From NCBI GenBank assembly GCA_036556805.1, contig DATBIS010000005.1:1-64000 (forward strand): DNA of 64,000 bases, written 5' to 3'. This document shows positions 9,601-17,526 of the stretch, piece by piece (within the stretch, counting starts at the first letter, position 1; each line of letters opens with the position of its first letter). The position numbers were made by a program, and so were the translations under genes. Source of the stretch: DATBIS01 sp036556805 (GTDB taxonomy: Bacteria; Actinomycetota; UBA4738; HRBIN12). Below the pieces are notes generated by a model, which saw only the letters and a program-made list of their open reading frames with translations, did no database searches and had not been told where the DNA came from.

Positions 9601-10283
9601 CGTTCGCGAAGGAGGCCTCGCAGGTCGTGCGCACGATCGGTGCCGGGCTCCGGGAGCTTGCCGCGCGTCCAGCGGCGGCGCTCGGGTTGTCGTCGTTCCA
9701 GATGCTCCGGTACCAGTTCTGGGGGTTCGGCCTGTTCGTGTTCGCGCTCTACGCGAAGAATCTCGTCGAGGGCAACGATGCCGACACGCTGTCGCTCGTG
9801 CTGTCGGGGATCGGCGGGCTCTTCGGAGGCGCGCTCGGCATGGTGCTCGCCCAGAAGTGGAAGGACCGGGTGCCTCCGATCCGCCTGCTGCTCGCGTCGA
9901 TGGCGCTGCTCGGGGCGGGGACGCTCGTGCTGGGCGGCCTCGTCTCGGTGCCCGGGTTCGCCGGCATGCTGTTCGTGGGCTTCTTCGCGTTCTTCCTCGG
10001 CAAGATCTCCGTCGACACGATCACGCAGCAGGCGATGCCGGACGACTTCCGCGGGAGGGCGTTCGCGCTGTTCGACATCGCGTACAACCTCGGGTTCATC
10101 GTGCCGGCGCTCGTGCTGTCGCTGATCTGGATCGAGGGCGATGCGACCCGGACGCGCGTGATCCTCATCGGGTCGGGCGCGGTCTTCCTCGCGCTCACGG
10201 CCCTCGTCGCCTGGTGGGCCCGTTCGATCCGGGACCAGTTCGCGCCGCAGGACGATCGTCCCGTGCCCGAGCCCGCCGCCTGA
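6690..10283 (+). CDS. Giant membrane protein: polytopic N-terminal half fused to an MFS transporter
   Basis: A 1197-residue protein. Residues about 25-480 have many membrane helices and look like a polytopic GT-C-type membrane protein (early DPAWYTWR, small loops). About 480-650 is a hydrophilic, probably external domain. After another membrane stretch, about 765-1185 reads as a 12-helix major facilitator, including FIDRFARRR, a typical MFS loop-2/3 signature, and a late GRAFALFDIAYNLGF helix. The reading frame is open throughout with uniform codon use. Cotranscription with the two secreted phosphatases suggests handling of an exported glyco- or lipid-linked molecule, which is inference. There is no clear Shine-Dalgarno before ATG 6690. 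Confidence 0.75.
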   Translation: MTLTQDQAPPASIETPARRTGLLGHPLAIAGFAVAMLLVLGWQLILHPTWTAPTRDPAWYTWRANLILQSDPGSIAREWGPILGKAGGVFSGGYRVTVPLAGALLQRVAGIDQYSFSAFLMIGMPLLSGLALGAAGYRARKDPLIVYLSILAAAALFLTTPYVGYLDNITMLFILCATMAFLDPARTSWGARAALFLLGVAAAFTHPTTCVLFGASLMAVFGWHVLTSRFRFGEALKRDAPMLWSVGLGMIAGLAAWVVGIWGPTASLADAALPPPYTKKFFLGRLGEWILSMQPVITVPLILIAILGVVLTSRSRREPADGYEIAAVWWLFPLLGIFTFLTGSTYQIAESGSPVVPYYRFMNATAAPIALVGLGAYFAIRWLVSVHQKWQTIAIFAVLLLSDVLWWIFANPPTWAAVAAAILLAILLVVALGSLVPRPRVLALIAASLGTLVVVGALGWVELDGLHNRWVSEPAQWIDEPTRVALAAVNEVVSDAGVRPNVLVMNYKDENDETRTNVAYGWAKTFTNVFRTGLPGDAAQYSATYLGTVDNFLKGVATDGRSEGYDVASDAYFRELQEREHTFTAEPVVFLYSGFYRGEVDVDAALAQGTEIGPGIVVLRGDGLYVPPPDVVGRATAAAEAERAALAGHAGALGDPLHLLTVLFGLFLLAVLPGMIAAPFFELKDWPSRIALVPAMSIVLSLLAGIAVLTVWRGPLSAAKAWGVVGVSVGVATALRVGAPAIVRKLASLGNFFNTMFSAFSNRDFAVLMGVQFLAQAGQGVVQGAIGKSIAFGGQKGFDVSNVPSADYLLKVVLALYVPYTLLSPFIGVFIDRFARRRVAWWANLSAAAVVGVLGIAVLLPLGGETTEGKVGATAALVVALLAAQAVVRVVLAVKSAAIPDVLSGRDLLQGNGLSQAGGALFQIVGIAFGTVVAGLAGAWIAVVGGAAVLVVAAFVALRMQRVEAHAHTSSFAKEASQVVRTIGAGLRELAARPAAALGLSSFQMLRYQFWGFGLFVFALYAKNLVEGNDADTLSLVLSGIGGLFGGALGMVLAQKWKDRVPPIRLLLASMALLGAGTLVLGGLVSVPGFAGMLFVGFFAFFLGKISVDTITQQAMPDDFRGRAFALFDIAYNLGFIVPALVLSLIWIEGDATRTRVILIGSGAVFLALTALVAWWARSIRDQFAPQDDRPVPEPAA

Positions 10284-10296
10284 GCCGTCGGCGGGA

Positions 10297-10584
10297 TCAG
10301 GCCGGCGGGTTCCCGATGATCTCCTCGAACTCCGGGAAGTACGTCGCGATCTGCGAGACGTCGAACGAGGCGAGGATCTGCTCGTTCGACTCGCGCGCGA
10401 GCAGGAACGCGAAGCACGCGCGCACGAACTCCTCAGGGGTTCGATAGCTCCTTCCCAGCCGCTCGAAGTCGCCGCGCGACATCGTGACCGCGTGCCGGGT
10501 CTCGCGATCGCCGTCGCGTACCACCACCGAGAACCGGGACAGGAACTGCTCCACGTCGGCGCGGCTGATCTCGACCTCGGGCAC
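10297..10584 (-). CDS. Conserved small acidic protein, unknown function
   Basis: A 95-residue soluble protein with no membrane segment, no cysteines and a Phe-rich C-terminal half ending in FPEFEEIIGNPPA. It starts with GTG 10582-10584 behind a clear GGAGGA Shine-Dalgarno, which supports it as a real gene. It is convergent with the membrane fusion gene and divergent from the alpha/beta hydrolase; the two start codons are 73 nt apart. I do not recognise the family. Confidence 0.7.
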   Translation of the reverse strand: MPEVEISRADVEQFLSRFSVVVRDGDRETRHAVTMSRGDFERLGRSYRTPEEFVRACFAFLLARESNEQILASFDVSQIATYFPEFEEIIGNPPA

Positions 10585-10657
10585 GGTCTCCTCCGTTGGG
10601 CACGCGGGCTGGCAGACTGAAGCCTACGGGACGTTTCGCCGCGAAGGAGCCCGTCCG

Positions 10658-11434
10658 GTGCCCGAGATCCAGACCGAAGACGCCGTCCTGCACGTCGAGA
10701 TCGACGGCGAGGGGGAACCCGTCACCGTGCTCGCGCACGGCCTCACGAACTCCTGCAACGAGCTCGCGGCGTTCACGCCGATGGTGCCCGGGACCAAGGT
10801 GCGGTTCTGCTTCCGGGGACACGGGCACTCCTCGACGCCGGCGTCCGGTTACCGTTTCGCGGACTTCGCCCGCGACCTCGACGCCGTGGCGGCCTCGTTC
10901 GGCGCGACCAGGGCGGTGGGAACCTCCCTCGGAGCCGGCGCGATCTGCCACCTGCTCGAGCGGCGCCCGGACCGCTTCGAGCGGCTCGTGTTCTTGCTGC
11001 CCGCGGCGCTCGACCTCCCCTTCGGTCATCGCGACGTCTTCCTGCACACCGCGAAGCTTCTCGAGACGCTTCCGAAGGACGAGGCGATCGAGGCGATCCT
11101 CTCCGACGGCGGCCGACTCGCGAAGTACGAGGAAGCGCCGTGGCTTCGGGACTTCGACCTCGCCCTGTGGGAGGAGATGAACCCCGTTGGGGTCGCGCGC
11201 GCGATCCGGGAGGTCGTGGACGACACGGCCGTGCGGGACCGGGAGTCGCTTCGTGCGGTCTCGGCCCCCGTGCTGATCGTGTGCCGCGAGGGCGACCTGA
11301 TCCATCCCGCGGAGCTCGGGCGGATCCTCGCCGGGCTCCTGCCCAACGCCGAGCTGATCGTGGCGGCATCGGAGGACGAGCTCATCGCCACGATCCCCTC
11401 GCTCGTCACGAGGGTCGCGGAGTTCCTGTCGTGA
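10658..11434 (+). CDS. Alpha/beta-hydrolase-fold protein
   Basis: A 258-residue single-domain hydrolase. The strand-HG element (LAHGL, 25-29), the nucleophile elbow GTSLGAG with Ser90 and an acidic residue at D213 (CREGDLIHP) are visible. The usual catalytic His near the C-terminus is not obvious: the expected place reads ASEDELIATIP, so activity may be altered or the triad unusual. GTG 10658 follows a GAAGGA Shine-Dalgarno. Its stop overlaps the start of the exporter gene (GTGA). Substrate unknown. Confidence 0.75.
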   Translation: MPEIQTEDAVLHVEIDGEGEPVTVLAHGLTNSCNELAAFTPMVPGTKVRFCFRGHGHSSTPASGYRFADFARDLDAVAASFGATRAVGTSLGAGAICHLLERRPDRFERLVFLLPAALDLPFGHRDVFLHTAKLLETLPKDEAIEAILSDGGRLAKYEEAPWLRDFDLALWEEMNPVGVARAIREVVDDTAVRDRESLRAVSAPVLIVCREGDLIHPAELGRILAGLLPNAELIVAASEDELIATIPSLVTRVAEFLS

Positions 11435-12354
11435 GCGTGGACGTCGCGACGCCTCGCCGGGCGACCGATCGACGTGGCGAGCTCGTCGGGTCGGCGCTGG
11501 GCGCCGCGATGGGCGTGCAGTTCTCGTTCGTCGTGATCCTCGGCAAGGACCTCCTCGAACAGCACGGCCATCCCTTCATCCTGCTGACCGCCCGGTTCGC
11601 CGCGACGGCGGTCGCGCTCGCGGTGCTCGCGGCCGCGACGGGCCGGCCGATCCTTCCGGCTCCGGGAGAGCGGCTGGGGATCTTCCTTGCGGGTCTGCTC
11701 GGCTATGGGACGGAGTCGGCGTTCTACTTCGGGGCGCTCGCACACGGCAACGCCGGCGCCGTCACGCTGCTCTTCTACACGTACCCCGTGATCGTGATGG
11801 TGGCCTCGATCGCGATGGACGGCAGGATCCCCGCTCGGCTCGTGGCCGCCCTGCTCCTCGCGGTGGGGGGAAGCGCGATCGTGGTGGTGGGCGGCTCGCG
11901 ACTCGAGATCCAAACAACGGGGATCGTGCTCGCGCTGTGCTCGGCGACCGCGTACAGCTGCTACCTGCTCGGCGCCGACCGCGTGCTCAAGCGAAGCCAC
12001 CCGATGACGGCTGCCCTCTGGCTCGCCGGGGGCGCCGCGCTCTCGAACGCGACGTTCGCGCTCGCGTTCGGCGACAACGCGATCCCGCAGGGCGGCGAGT
12101 GGTGGCAGGTCGTCGGCATGTCGGCGTTCACGGTCGGCGCGTTCGTGGCGATGCTCGCGAGCCTGCAGCGGATCGGCGCCGTGCGAAACGGCATCATCGG
12201 CGTCATCGAGCCGCTTACGGTTGCGATCCTCGCGTGGGTGTTCCTCAGCGAGCCGATCACGTGGTCGACCGGGCTCGGCGGCGTCTTGATCCTCGGCGGG
12301 GCGGTGCTCGCGATGCTGCTCCGGACGACCGGCATCCGCGAGCCGGACGTCTAG
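11431..12354 (+). CDS. EamA/DMT-superfamily membrane exporter
   Basis: A 307-residue protein made of two EamA repeats with about ten transmembrane helices. The second repeat holds the typical late IGVIEPLTVAILAWVFLSEP helix pair. DMT carriers export amino acids, nucleosides or other small metabolites; the substrate cannot be predicted. It begins at GTG 11431, overlapping the stop of the hydrolase gene by 4 nt, so the two are cotranslated. Confidence 0.88.
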   Translation: MSVDVATPRRATDRRGELVGSALGAAMGVQFSFVVILGKDLLEQHGHPFILLTARFAATAVALAVLAAATGRPILPAPGERLGIFLAGLLGYGTESAFYFGALAHGNAGAVTLLFYTYPVIVMVASIAMDGRIPARLVAALLLAVGGSAIVVVGGSRLEIQTTGIVLALCSATAYSCYLLGADRVLKRSHPMTAALWLAGGAALSNATFALAFGDNAIPQGGEWWQVVGMSAFTVGAFVAMLASLQRIGAVRNGIIGVIEPLTVAILAWVFLSEPITWSTGLGGVLILGGAVLAMLLRTTGIREPDV

Positions 12355-12362
12355 GGCGTCGC

Positions 12363-12399
12363 TAGGCTGCGAGGCATGGCGGCAGGTGCGCGACGGTGA
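12363..12399 (+). promoter_or_regulatory. -10 box plus 7-codon leaderless uORF in front of the WS/DGAT gene
   Basis: TAGGCT (12363-12368) is followed after 7 nt by ATG 12376. That ATG opens a 7-codon frame (MAAGARR) whose TGA (12397-12399) overlaps the GTG start of the acyltransferase as GTGA. The spacing equals that of other leaderless starts in the window. The layout suggests that ribosomes loading at the 5' end reinitiate at the acyltransferase GTG. Confidence 0.45.
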
Positions 12400-13775
12400 G
12401 CTCCGAGCGCCTCACCAGCCTCGACGCGAGTTTCCTCTACCTGGAGCGGCCGGCCATGCACATGCACGTGGCCGGCCTCTCGGTGTTCGCGCCGCGCCCC
12501 GACGGGTCGCCGCTGCGGTACGAGGACGTCGAACGCACGATCCGGGAGCGGATCCATCTTGCCCCGCGGCTCCGCCAGAGGGTCCTCGCGGTCCCGGGCG
12601 GGATCGCGCGACCGGTCTGGGTGGACGACGACCGCTTCGACCTCGACTTCCACCTCCGTCGCTCGGCCGTGCCGAGGCCGCACGGCCGCCGGCAGCTCGA
12701 GCGCGCGGTCGGCCGAGTGCTCAGCCGGCAGCTGGACCGATCGAAGCCGCTCTGGGAGCTCTACGTGTTCGAAGAGCTCGAGGAGGGCCGTACCGCGGTG
12801 CTCTTGAAGATGCATCACGCGATGACCGATGGGATCTCCGGCATGCTGATCGCCTCGGCGCTGTTCGACCTCGCGCCGGGCGCCTCGGCCCCGCCGCCGG
12901 CGCCATGGCATCCCGCACACCCGCCGGCTGCGGCCGATCTCGTTCGGGAGGCCGTGCTCGAGCAGGTGGCGAACCCGTTCGGGATCGCTGAGTACCTCGT
13001 GCGGGCCCCGACCGAGGCCGCCGCCAAGATCGGGACGGCGATCGCCGGGGTGCGCGCGCTCGTGGGCATGGGCCGGCCTCCCCGGGGCCCCTTCGACGTC
13101 CGGATTGGGCCGAACCGGCGCTTTGCGATGACCGACGCCCCCTTCCAGCGGTTCCGAGACGTGAAGCACGGCCTCGGCGGCACCGTGAACGACGTCGTGC
13201 TCGCCTGCGTCGCCGGTGGGCTGCACGACCTCCTCCGGTCGAGGAAGGAGCCGACGCGCGGCCGCACGCTCCGGGTCATGGTGCCGGTGAGCGTGCGCGC
13301 GAAGGAAGAGGCCGGCGAGATGGGGAACCGCGTCGCGCCGGCGTTCGTCGACGTTCCCGTCGGCGCGATGTCGGCGAGGCGTCGGCTCGCGCGCATCCGC
13401 GAGGCGACTTCCGAGCTCAGGGCGTCGCCGATGGCCGTGGGGGCCGGGACGATCATCGGCTGGGGCGCGTACGCACCCCCGGCCCTTCACGCCGCGGCCG
13501 CGCGACTGACGTCGCGCGGCCGCTGGTTCAACCTCGTCGTCTCGAACGTGCCCGCTCCGCAGGTGCCGCTCTACCTCGCAGGCGCGCGTCTCGAGGCGAG
13601 CTATCCCTCGATGCCGCTGAACGTGAACGCCGCGCTCTCGATCGCGTGCACCTCGCTCGCGGGGACGATGGCGTTCGGCCTCACCGCGGACTGGGACGCG
13701 ATCCCCGATCTCGAGGTGTTGGTGGAGGGGATCGAGCACGCGCTCGACGGTCTCTCCGCCGAGGCGGCTCGCTAG
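12396..13775 (+). CDS. WS/DGAT family O-acyltransferase (wax ester synthase / diacylglycerol acyltransferase)
   Basis: A 459-residue protein matching the WS/DGAT family in length and layout. The N-terminal LTSLDASFLYLE is typical and the catalytic HHxxxDG is HHAMTDG at 140-146. It transfers acyl-CoA to long-chain alcohols or diacylglycerol at the membrane to make storage lipid, a trait common in Actinomycetota. GTG 12396 is chosen because the protein then starts exactly where the family does. The stop interlocks with that of the convergent hydrolase gene (CTAG). Confidence 0.9.
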   Translation: MSSERLTSLDASFLYLERPAMHMHVAGLSVFAPRPDGSPLRYEDVERTIRERIHLAPRLRQRVLAVPGGIARPVWVDDDRFDLDFHLRRSAVPRPHGRRQLERAVGRVLSRQLDRSKPLWELYVFEELEEGRTAVLLKMHHAMTDGISGMLIASALFDLAPGASAPPPAPWHPAHPPAAADLVREAVLEQVANPFGIAEYLVRAPTEAAAKIGTAIAGVRALVGMGRPPRGPFDVRIGPNRRFAMTDAPFQRFRDVKHGLGGTVNDVVLACVAGGLHDLLRSRKEPTRGRTLRVMVPVSVRAKEEAGEMGNRVAPAFVDVPVGAMSARRRLARIREATSELRASPMAVGAGTIIGWGAYAPPALHAAAARLTSRGRWFNLVVSNVPAPQVPLYLAGARLEASYPSMPLNVNAALSIACTSLAGTMAFGLTADWDAIPDLEVLVEGIEHALDGLSAEAAR

Positions 13776-14656
13776 TCGATCCCCTCCGCGAACCAGTCGG
13801 CGACGGCGGAGAGCCAGCGCCCGGGCGCCTCCAGCTGCGGGACGTGGCCGAGGTCAGCGAACAGCCGGTACCGCCACGCGGGATGGGCGGCGATCGCGGC
13901 CTCCGCCCACGCGACCGGCACGAGCCGGTCCCGGCGCCCGTGGAGGACCAGCACCGGACACGCGACGCCGTCCATCACGCGACGCGCGATGTCCGGCCGG
14001 CGTCCCAGCCGGAGCATCGAGCGCGCGGCGCCGAGGAACGCTGCCGGCGCCTCCGGGTCCGCGCGACGCTGCCGCTCGAGCTCGATCGTGGCGCGGATCA
14101 CGTCCTCCGGCACCGACCGAGGGTCGCTCGTGATCATGCGGAAACCCGCGCGCACGAGGGTCTCGACGTCGGCGCGACCGAATCGGGCGCGCACGAACCA
14201 GTCGCCCAGGCGCGGGGTGCCGTACAGCCCGAAGACGGCCCCGACGGCGGGGTGCGGCGCGCCGCCGCGCATCGGGAGGAAGACCGAGGACGTGAGCGTG
14301 AGGCCCGCGACCGAGGCCGGCTCCACGACCGCCTGCAGCAACCCGAGCGCGCCGCCCATCGAGTTGCCGCACACGACGACGCGGCCGGTGGCGCGCTCCC
14401 GCAGGAAGCCGGAGAGCATCCGCCGCTGATCCATCAGCCCGCTCGGGCGGCCGGCGGCCGGCGTCGTCCCGAAGCCGATCAGGTCGACCGCGAGCACGCG
14501 TCCGAGGCCCGCGAGGCCCGGGGCGACGAGCGACCAGGTGAGCTGCGAGCCGCCGAGGCCGTGCACGAGCAGGAACGTCGTCGAGGGGTCGCCCTCCCAT
14601 TCCCGGTAGGAGATCGGCCCGTCCAGGTCGGCCGTCTGCAACGGCGGCAGGTCCAC
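13772..14656 (-). CDS. Alpha/beta hydrolase (esterase/lipase-like)
   Basis: A 294-residue hydrolase with a complete triad: nucleophile Ser99 in GNSMGG, an Asp in HGRRDRLVP and a His in DLGHVPQLEAP. The oxyanion HGLGGSQ block is at about 32-38. It lies convergent to the wax-ester/DGAT acyltransferase, which would fit lipid turnover, but this is only context. GTG 14656 is chosen because TAGGCT lies 7 nt upstream (leaderless); longer frames would run into the divergent ATPase gene. Confidence 0.85.
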   Translation of the reverse strand: MDLPPLQTADLDGPISYREWEGDPSTTFLLVHGLGGSQLTWSLVAPGLAGLGRVLAVDLIGFGTTPAAGRPSGLMDQRRMLSGFLRERATGRVVVCGNSMGGALGLLQAVVEPASVAGLTLTSSVFLPMRGGAPHPAVGAVFGLYGTPRLGDWFVRARFGRADVETLVRAGFRMITSDPRSVPEDVIRATIELERQRRADPEAPAAFLGAARSMLRLGRRPDIARRVMDGVACPVLVLHGRRDRLVPVAWAEAAIAAHPAWRYRLFADLGHVPQLEAPGRWLSAVADWFAEGID

Positions 14657-14663
14657 GGCCGGC

Positions 14664-14669
14664 AGCCTA
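14664..14669 (-). promoter_or_regulatory. -10 box of a leaderless transcript
   Basis: TAGGCT on the minus strand ends 7 nt before GTG 14656, and no Shine-Dalgarno is seen. Confidence 0.45.
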
Positions 14670-14696
14670 GCGGGAGCCGATATCGTTGGCGCCGTC

Positions 14697-16184
14697 ATGG
14701 ACGGCACCACGGACCTCCGGCTGCTTCTCGCGTCTCGCCATCCGCTGATCGTCGCGCAGATGGACGACGAGGTGCGCTTCATGGGGATCATCCGAAGGGC
14801 GGCGAGCGCCGCGAGCGTCCCCGTGTGGACCTGGTCGGCGACGCTCGGCCTCTGTCGTGACGGCATGAGCCAGCAGGTCGGCACGAACGACCCCAGGATC
14901 GCGCTCGCGTTCATCGCGGAGATCAAGGATTCCGGCGTCTTCGTGATGAACGACCTCCGACCGTTCCTCACCGACAGTCAGGTGGTCCGTCTGATGAAGG
15001 AGTTCGCCCAGCGGAACCTGCCCGGCCAGACCTTGGTGCTCACCGGCCCCTCTTCGGAGGTCCCCCCCGAGCTCCGCGGCATCGCGCTTCCGTGGACGCT
15101 CGAGCCCCCGAGCCGCGACGAGGTCGCCGAGGAGGTTCGGCGCACGCTCGCCGACCTCACGGCTCGCCAGTTCACCGTGGCGCTCGACGAGAAAGGCATC
15201 GACGGGCTCGTCGAGGCGGTCCGTGGTCTCACGCTGCCCGAGGCCGAACGTCTGATCCTGCGTGCGGCGCTCGCCGACGGAAAGCTCGACACCGACGACG
15301 TCGCGGCGGTGCGCGAGGCGAAGGCCGAGCTGCTCGAGACCGACGGCGTGCTCGAGCTGATCCCCGGCGACGCGGGGTCGCTCGACAGCGTCGGCGGCAT
15401 GGACAACCTGAAGGCGTGGCTCGCGACGCGCGGCCGCGGCTTCGAGCCGGCCGCGAAGCGCTTCGGCCTGGACCCCCCGCGAGGAGTGCTGCTCACCGGC
15501 GTCCCCGGCTGCGGAAAGTCGCTCGTGGCGAAGACGCTCGCGCGCACCTGGGGACTTCCCCTCGTCTTGCTCGACCCGGGCTCGATCTACGGCTCGTACG
15601 TCGGCGAGTCCGAGGCGCGTCTGCGGAGCGCGCTCAACACCGTCGAGGCGATGGCGCCCGTCGTGCTCTGGCTCGACGAGATCGAGAAGGGATTCGCGGC
15701 CGGCACCGGCACCGGCGACTCCGGCGTGAGCCAGCGCGTGCTCGGCGCGTTCCTGCACTGGATGCAGGAGCGACCTCCCGGCGTCTTCCTCGTGGCCACG
15801 TCCAACGACGTCGAGCGCCTCCCGCCGGAGCTGCTGCGCCGCGGGCGGTTCGACGAGATCTTCTTCGTCGACCTGCCGACCCAGGCGGAACGGGAGGCGA
15901 TCCTCCGTCTCCACCTGAAGAAGCGGCATCGCGACCCCGCCGGATTCGATCTCGCCGAGCTCGGCCGCGCCTGCGATGGCTTCTCGGGAGCGGAGATCGA
16001 GGGGGCGATCGTGGGGGCGATGTATCGCGCCTATGCGGCGGGGACCGACGTCTCCACGGACTCGATCCTGGAGGAGCTCCGGGACACGACTCCCCTTTCG
16101 CGGACCCGGGCCGAGGACGTCGAGGCGATGCGGGAGTGGGCGAGGGGACGGGCGACGCCGGCCACCACGCCCGACGCCGCCTGA
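14697..16184 (+). CDS. AAA+ ATPase, Ycf46/FtsH-like
   Basis: A 495-residue protein. The N-terminal 220 residues resemble the recombinase-like region of Ycf46 proteins (VFVMNDLRPFL, LVLTGP). The C-terminal AAA+ module has Walker A GVPGCGKS at 268-275, Walker B VLWLDE at about 323-328 and a second region of homology ending LLRRGRFDEIFF. Ycf46-type ATPases are soluble and lack the FtsH protease domain; their role is poorly defined. TATCGT lies 10 nt before ATG 14697, so the mRNA leader is very short or absent. Confidence 0.85.
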   Translation: MDGTTDLRLLLASRHPLIVAQMDDEVRFMGIIRRAASAASVPVWTWSATLGLCRDGMSQQVGTNDPRIALAFIAEIKDSGVFVMNDLRPFLTDSQVVRLMKEFAQRNLPGQTLVLTGPSSEVPPELRGIALPWTLEPPSRDEVAEEVRRTLADLTARQFTVALDEKGIDGLVEAVRGLTLPEAERLILRAALADGKLDTDDVAAVREAKAELLETDGVLELIPGDAGSLDSVGGMDNLKAWLATRGRGFEPAAKRFGLDPPRGVLLTGVPGCGKSLVAKTLARTWGLPLVLLDPGSIYGSYVGESEARLRSALNTVEAMAPVVLWLDEIEKGFAAGTGTGDSGVSQRVLGAFLHWMQERPPGVFLVATSNDVERLPPELLRRGRFDEIFFVDLPTQAEREAILRLHLKKRHRDPAGFDLAELGRACDGFSGAEIEGAIVGAMYRAYAAGTDVSTDSILEELRDTTPLSRTRAEDVEAMREWARGRATPATTPDAA

Positions 16185-16505
16185 GACCACGGAGCGCGAC
16201 CGACCCGAACCCGATCGAGCGCGGCGCCGAACGTTCCATCGGCGGGAACATCGGCGGGCCGGGAAGCGTTTGCCCAGGTAGCCACGGAACAACGGGGGTG
16301 TGATCGGTGGCGGGCGGTCTTCACAGGACCTTCACGACCCGCGAGCTTTACAGGGCGAGCGGGGACCCCTTACCATATGAACGAGCGGCCGACAAAGGCG
16401 TTCATGCCTGCACGCCCGTCCGCCTTGCACGACGACCGAGTCCCGAAGACCGGCACATGCTGCAGCCTGCGGCAGGGCGGCTTCGAGGGGGAGAGTGATA
16501 CGTAG
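16185..16505. other. 321-nt intergenic leader of the sigma-factor gene
   Basis: No convincing gene was found. A 63-codon frame from GTG 16307 has no family resemblance and would span the predicted promoter. The right half holds the sigma-gene promoter and an untranslated leader of about 125 nt. Confidence 0.6.
16347..16376 (+). promoter_or_regulatory. Sigma-70-type promoter of the sigma-factor gene
   Basis: TTTACA (16347-16352), an 18-nt spacer and TACCAT (16371-16376). The -35 matches TTGACA at 5 of 6 positions. An 18-nt spacer also appears in the three ROK-regulated promoters. Confidence 0.5.
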
Positions 16506-17438
16506 ATGCCGGAGCCAGCGCGCCCTCTGGGCACCGATGACGCCGACGACCTTCGCCTCTACCTGGAGGCGGCGGCCCGCGAGCCGCTGCTCACCAAGGA
16601 GGAAGAGGTGGAGCTGGCCATGACGATCGAACACGGCAAGGAGGCCGAAGATCGCCTCCGCGCCGGCCGCCTTCGCTCGGAGAAGTCCATCGCGAAGGCG
16701 CGCTCCGACGTGCGCCTCGCCGAGGCGGCGCGCCAGCGTTTCATCATGGCGAACCTCCGTCTGGTGGTCTCGGTGGCCCGGAAGTACCAGGGCCAGGGCC
16801 TGCCGCTCCTCGACCTGATCCAGGAGGGCAACATCGGCCTCATGCGCGCCGTCGAGCTGTTCGACTGGCGCCGCGGGTTCAAGTTCTCCACGTACGCGAC
16901 GTGGTGGATCCGTCAGGGAATCACACGCGCGATCGCCGATCGCTCGCGCTCGATCCGCCTGCCGGTCCACATCCACGATCGCCTGCGGAAGCTGAACCGC
17001 ACGCGGTTCCAGTTCGCGCAGTCGATGGGGCGGGAGCCCTCGCGGGAGGAGCTCGCGAAGGCCCTGGACACCACCGTGGAGGAGATCGACGACCTCACCG
17101 AGATGGGACGCCGCGAGCCGCTGTCGCTGCAGTCCCCGGTGGGGGAGGACACCGAGCTCGGTGACCTCATCGAGGAGGTCGACTCCGACGCGGCGTTCAA
17201 CGAGGTCGAGGACGCCCTGCTCCGCGAGGAGATCGGCGGCGCCGTCGACCGAGTGCTCGACGAGCGCGAGCGCCACGTCGTGGCGCTCCGCTACGGACTG
17301 GAGAACGGGCAGCCCCTGTCGCTCAGGGAGACCGGCAAGGTGCTGGGCCTCTCCGGCGAGCGCGTACGGCTGATCGAGCGAGAGGCGCTGCGCAAGCTGC
17401 GCGACTCGAACCTGATCAGCGCGGTCGCACTCGGCTGA
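16506..17438 (+). CDS. RpoD-family sigma factor (group 2-like)
   Basis: A 310-residue sigma-70 protein lacking the acidic region 1.1. Region 1.2 is DLRLYLEAAAREPLLTKEEE (from about 15). Region 2 includes LRLVVSVARKYQGQGLPLLD, GFKFSTYATWWIRQ and ITRAIADRSRSIRLP. Region 4 ends with LGLSGERVRLIEREALRKLR. Size and content fit an alternative primary-like sigma (SigB/HrdA type) or a short primary sigma. It recruits RNA polymerase to -35/-10 promoters. ATG 16506 follows a GGGGGAG stretch about 12 nt upstream. Confidence 0.93.
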   Translation: MPEPARPLGTDDADDLRLYLEAAAREPLLTKEEEVELAMTIEHGKEAEDRLRAGRLRSEKSIAKARSDVRLAEAARQRFIMANLRLVVSVARKYQGQGLPLLDLIQEGNIGLMRAVELFDWRRGFKFSTYATWWIRQGITRAIADRSRSIRLPVHIHDRLRKLNRTRFQFAQSMGREPSREELAKALDTTVEEIDDLTEMGRREPLSLQSPVGEDTELGDLIEEVDSDAAFNEVEDALLREEIGGAVDRVLDERERHVVALRYGLENGQPLSLRETGKVLGLSGERVRLIEREALRKLRDSNLISAVALG

Positions 17439-17454
17439 CCACCGGAGTCAGAAG

Positions 17455-17485
17455 CGAAGGCCGGGCGCGAAGCGCCCGGCCTTCG
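17455..17485 (+). terminator. Strong hairpin terminator after the sigma-factor gene
   Basis: A perfect 14-bp G+C-rich stem with a GAA loop, 16 nt after the sigma stop and before the convergent lipoprotein gene. There is no U-tract, as is common in actinobacterial intrinsic terminators. It can act on either strand. Confidence 0.7.
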
Positions 17486-17526
17486 TGGTCTCCTCCGGCG
17501 GCCGACCGGCCGCCTCGTGATGCCTA

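Noticed and set aside
16307..16498. 63-codon ORF before the sigma-factor gene
   Set aside because: It spans the predicted promoter, has no family resemblance and a composition like untranslated leader.
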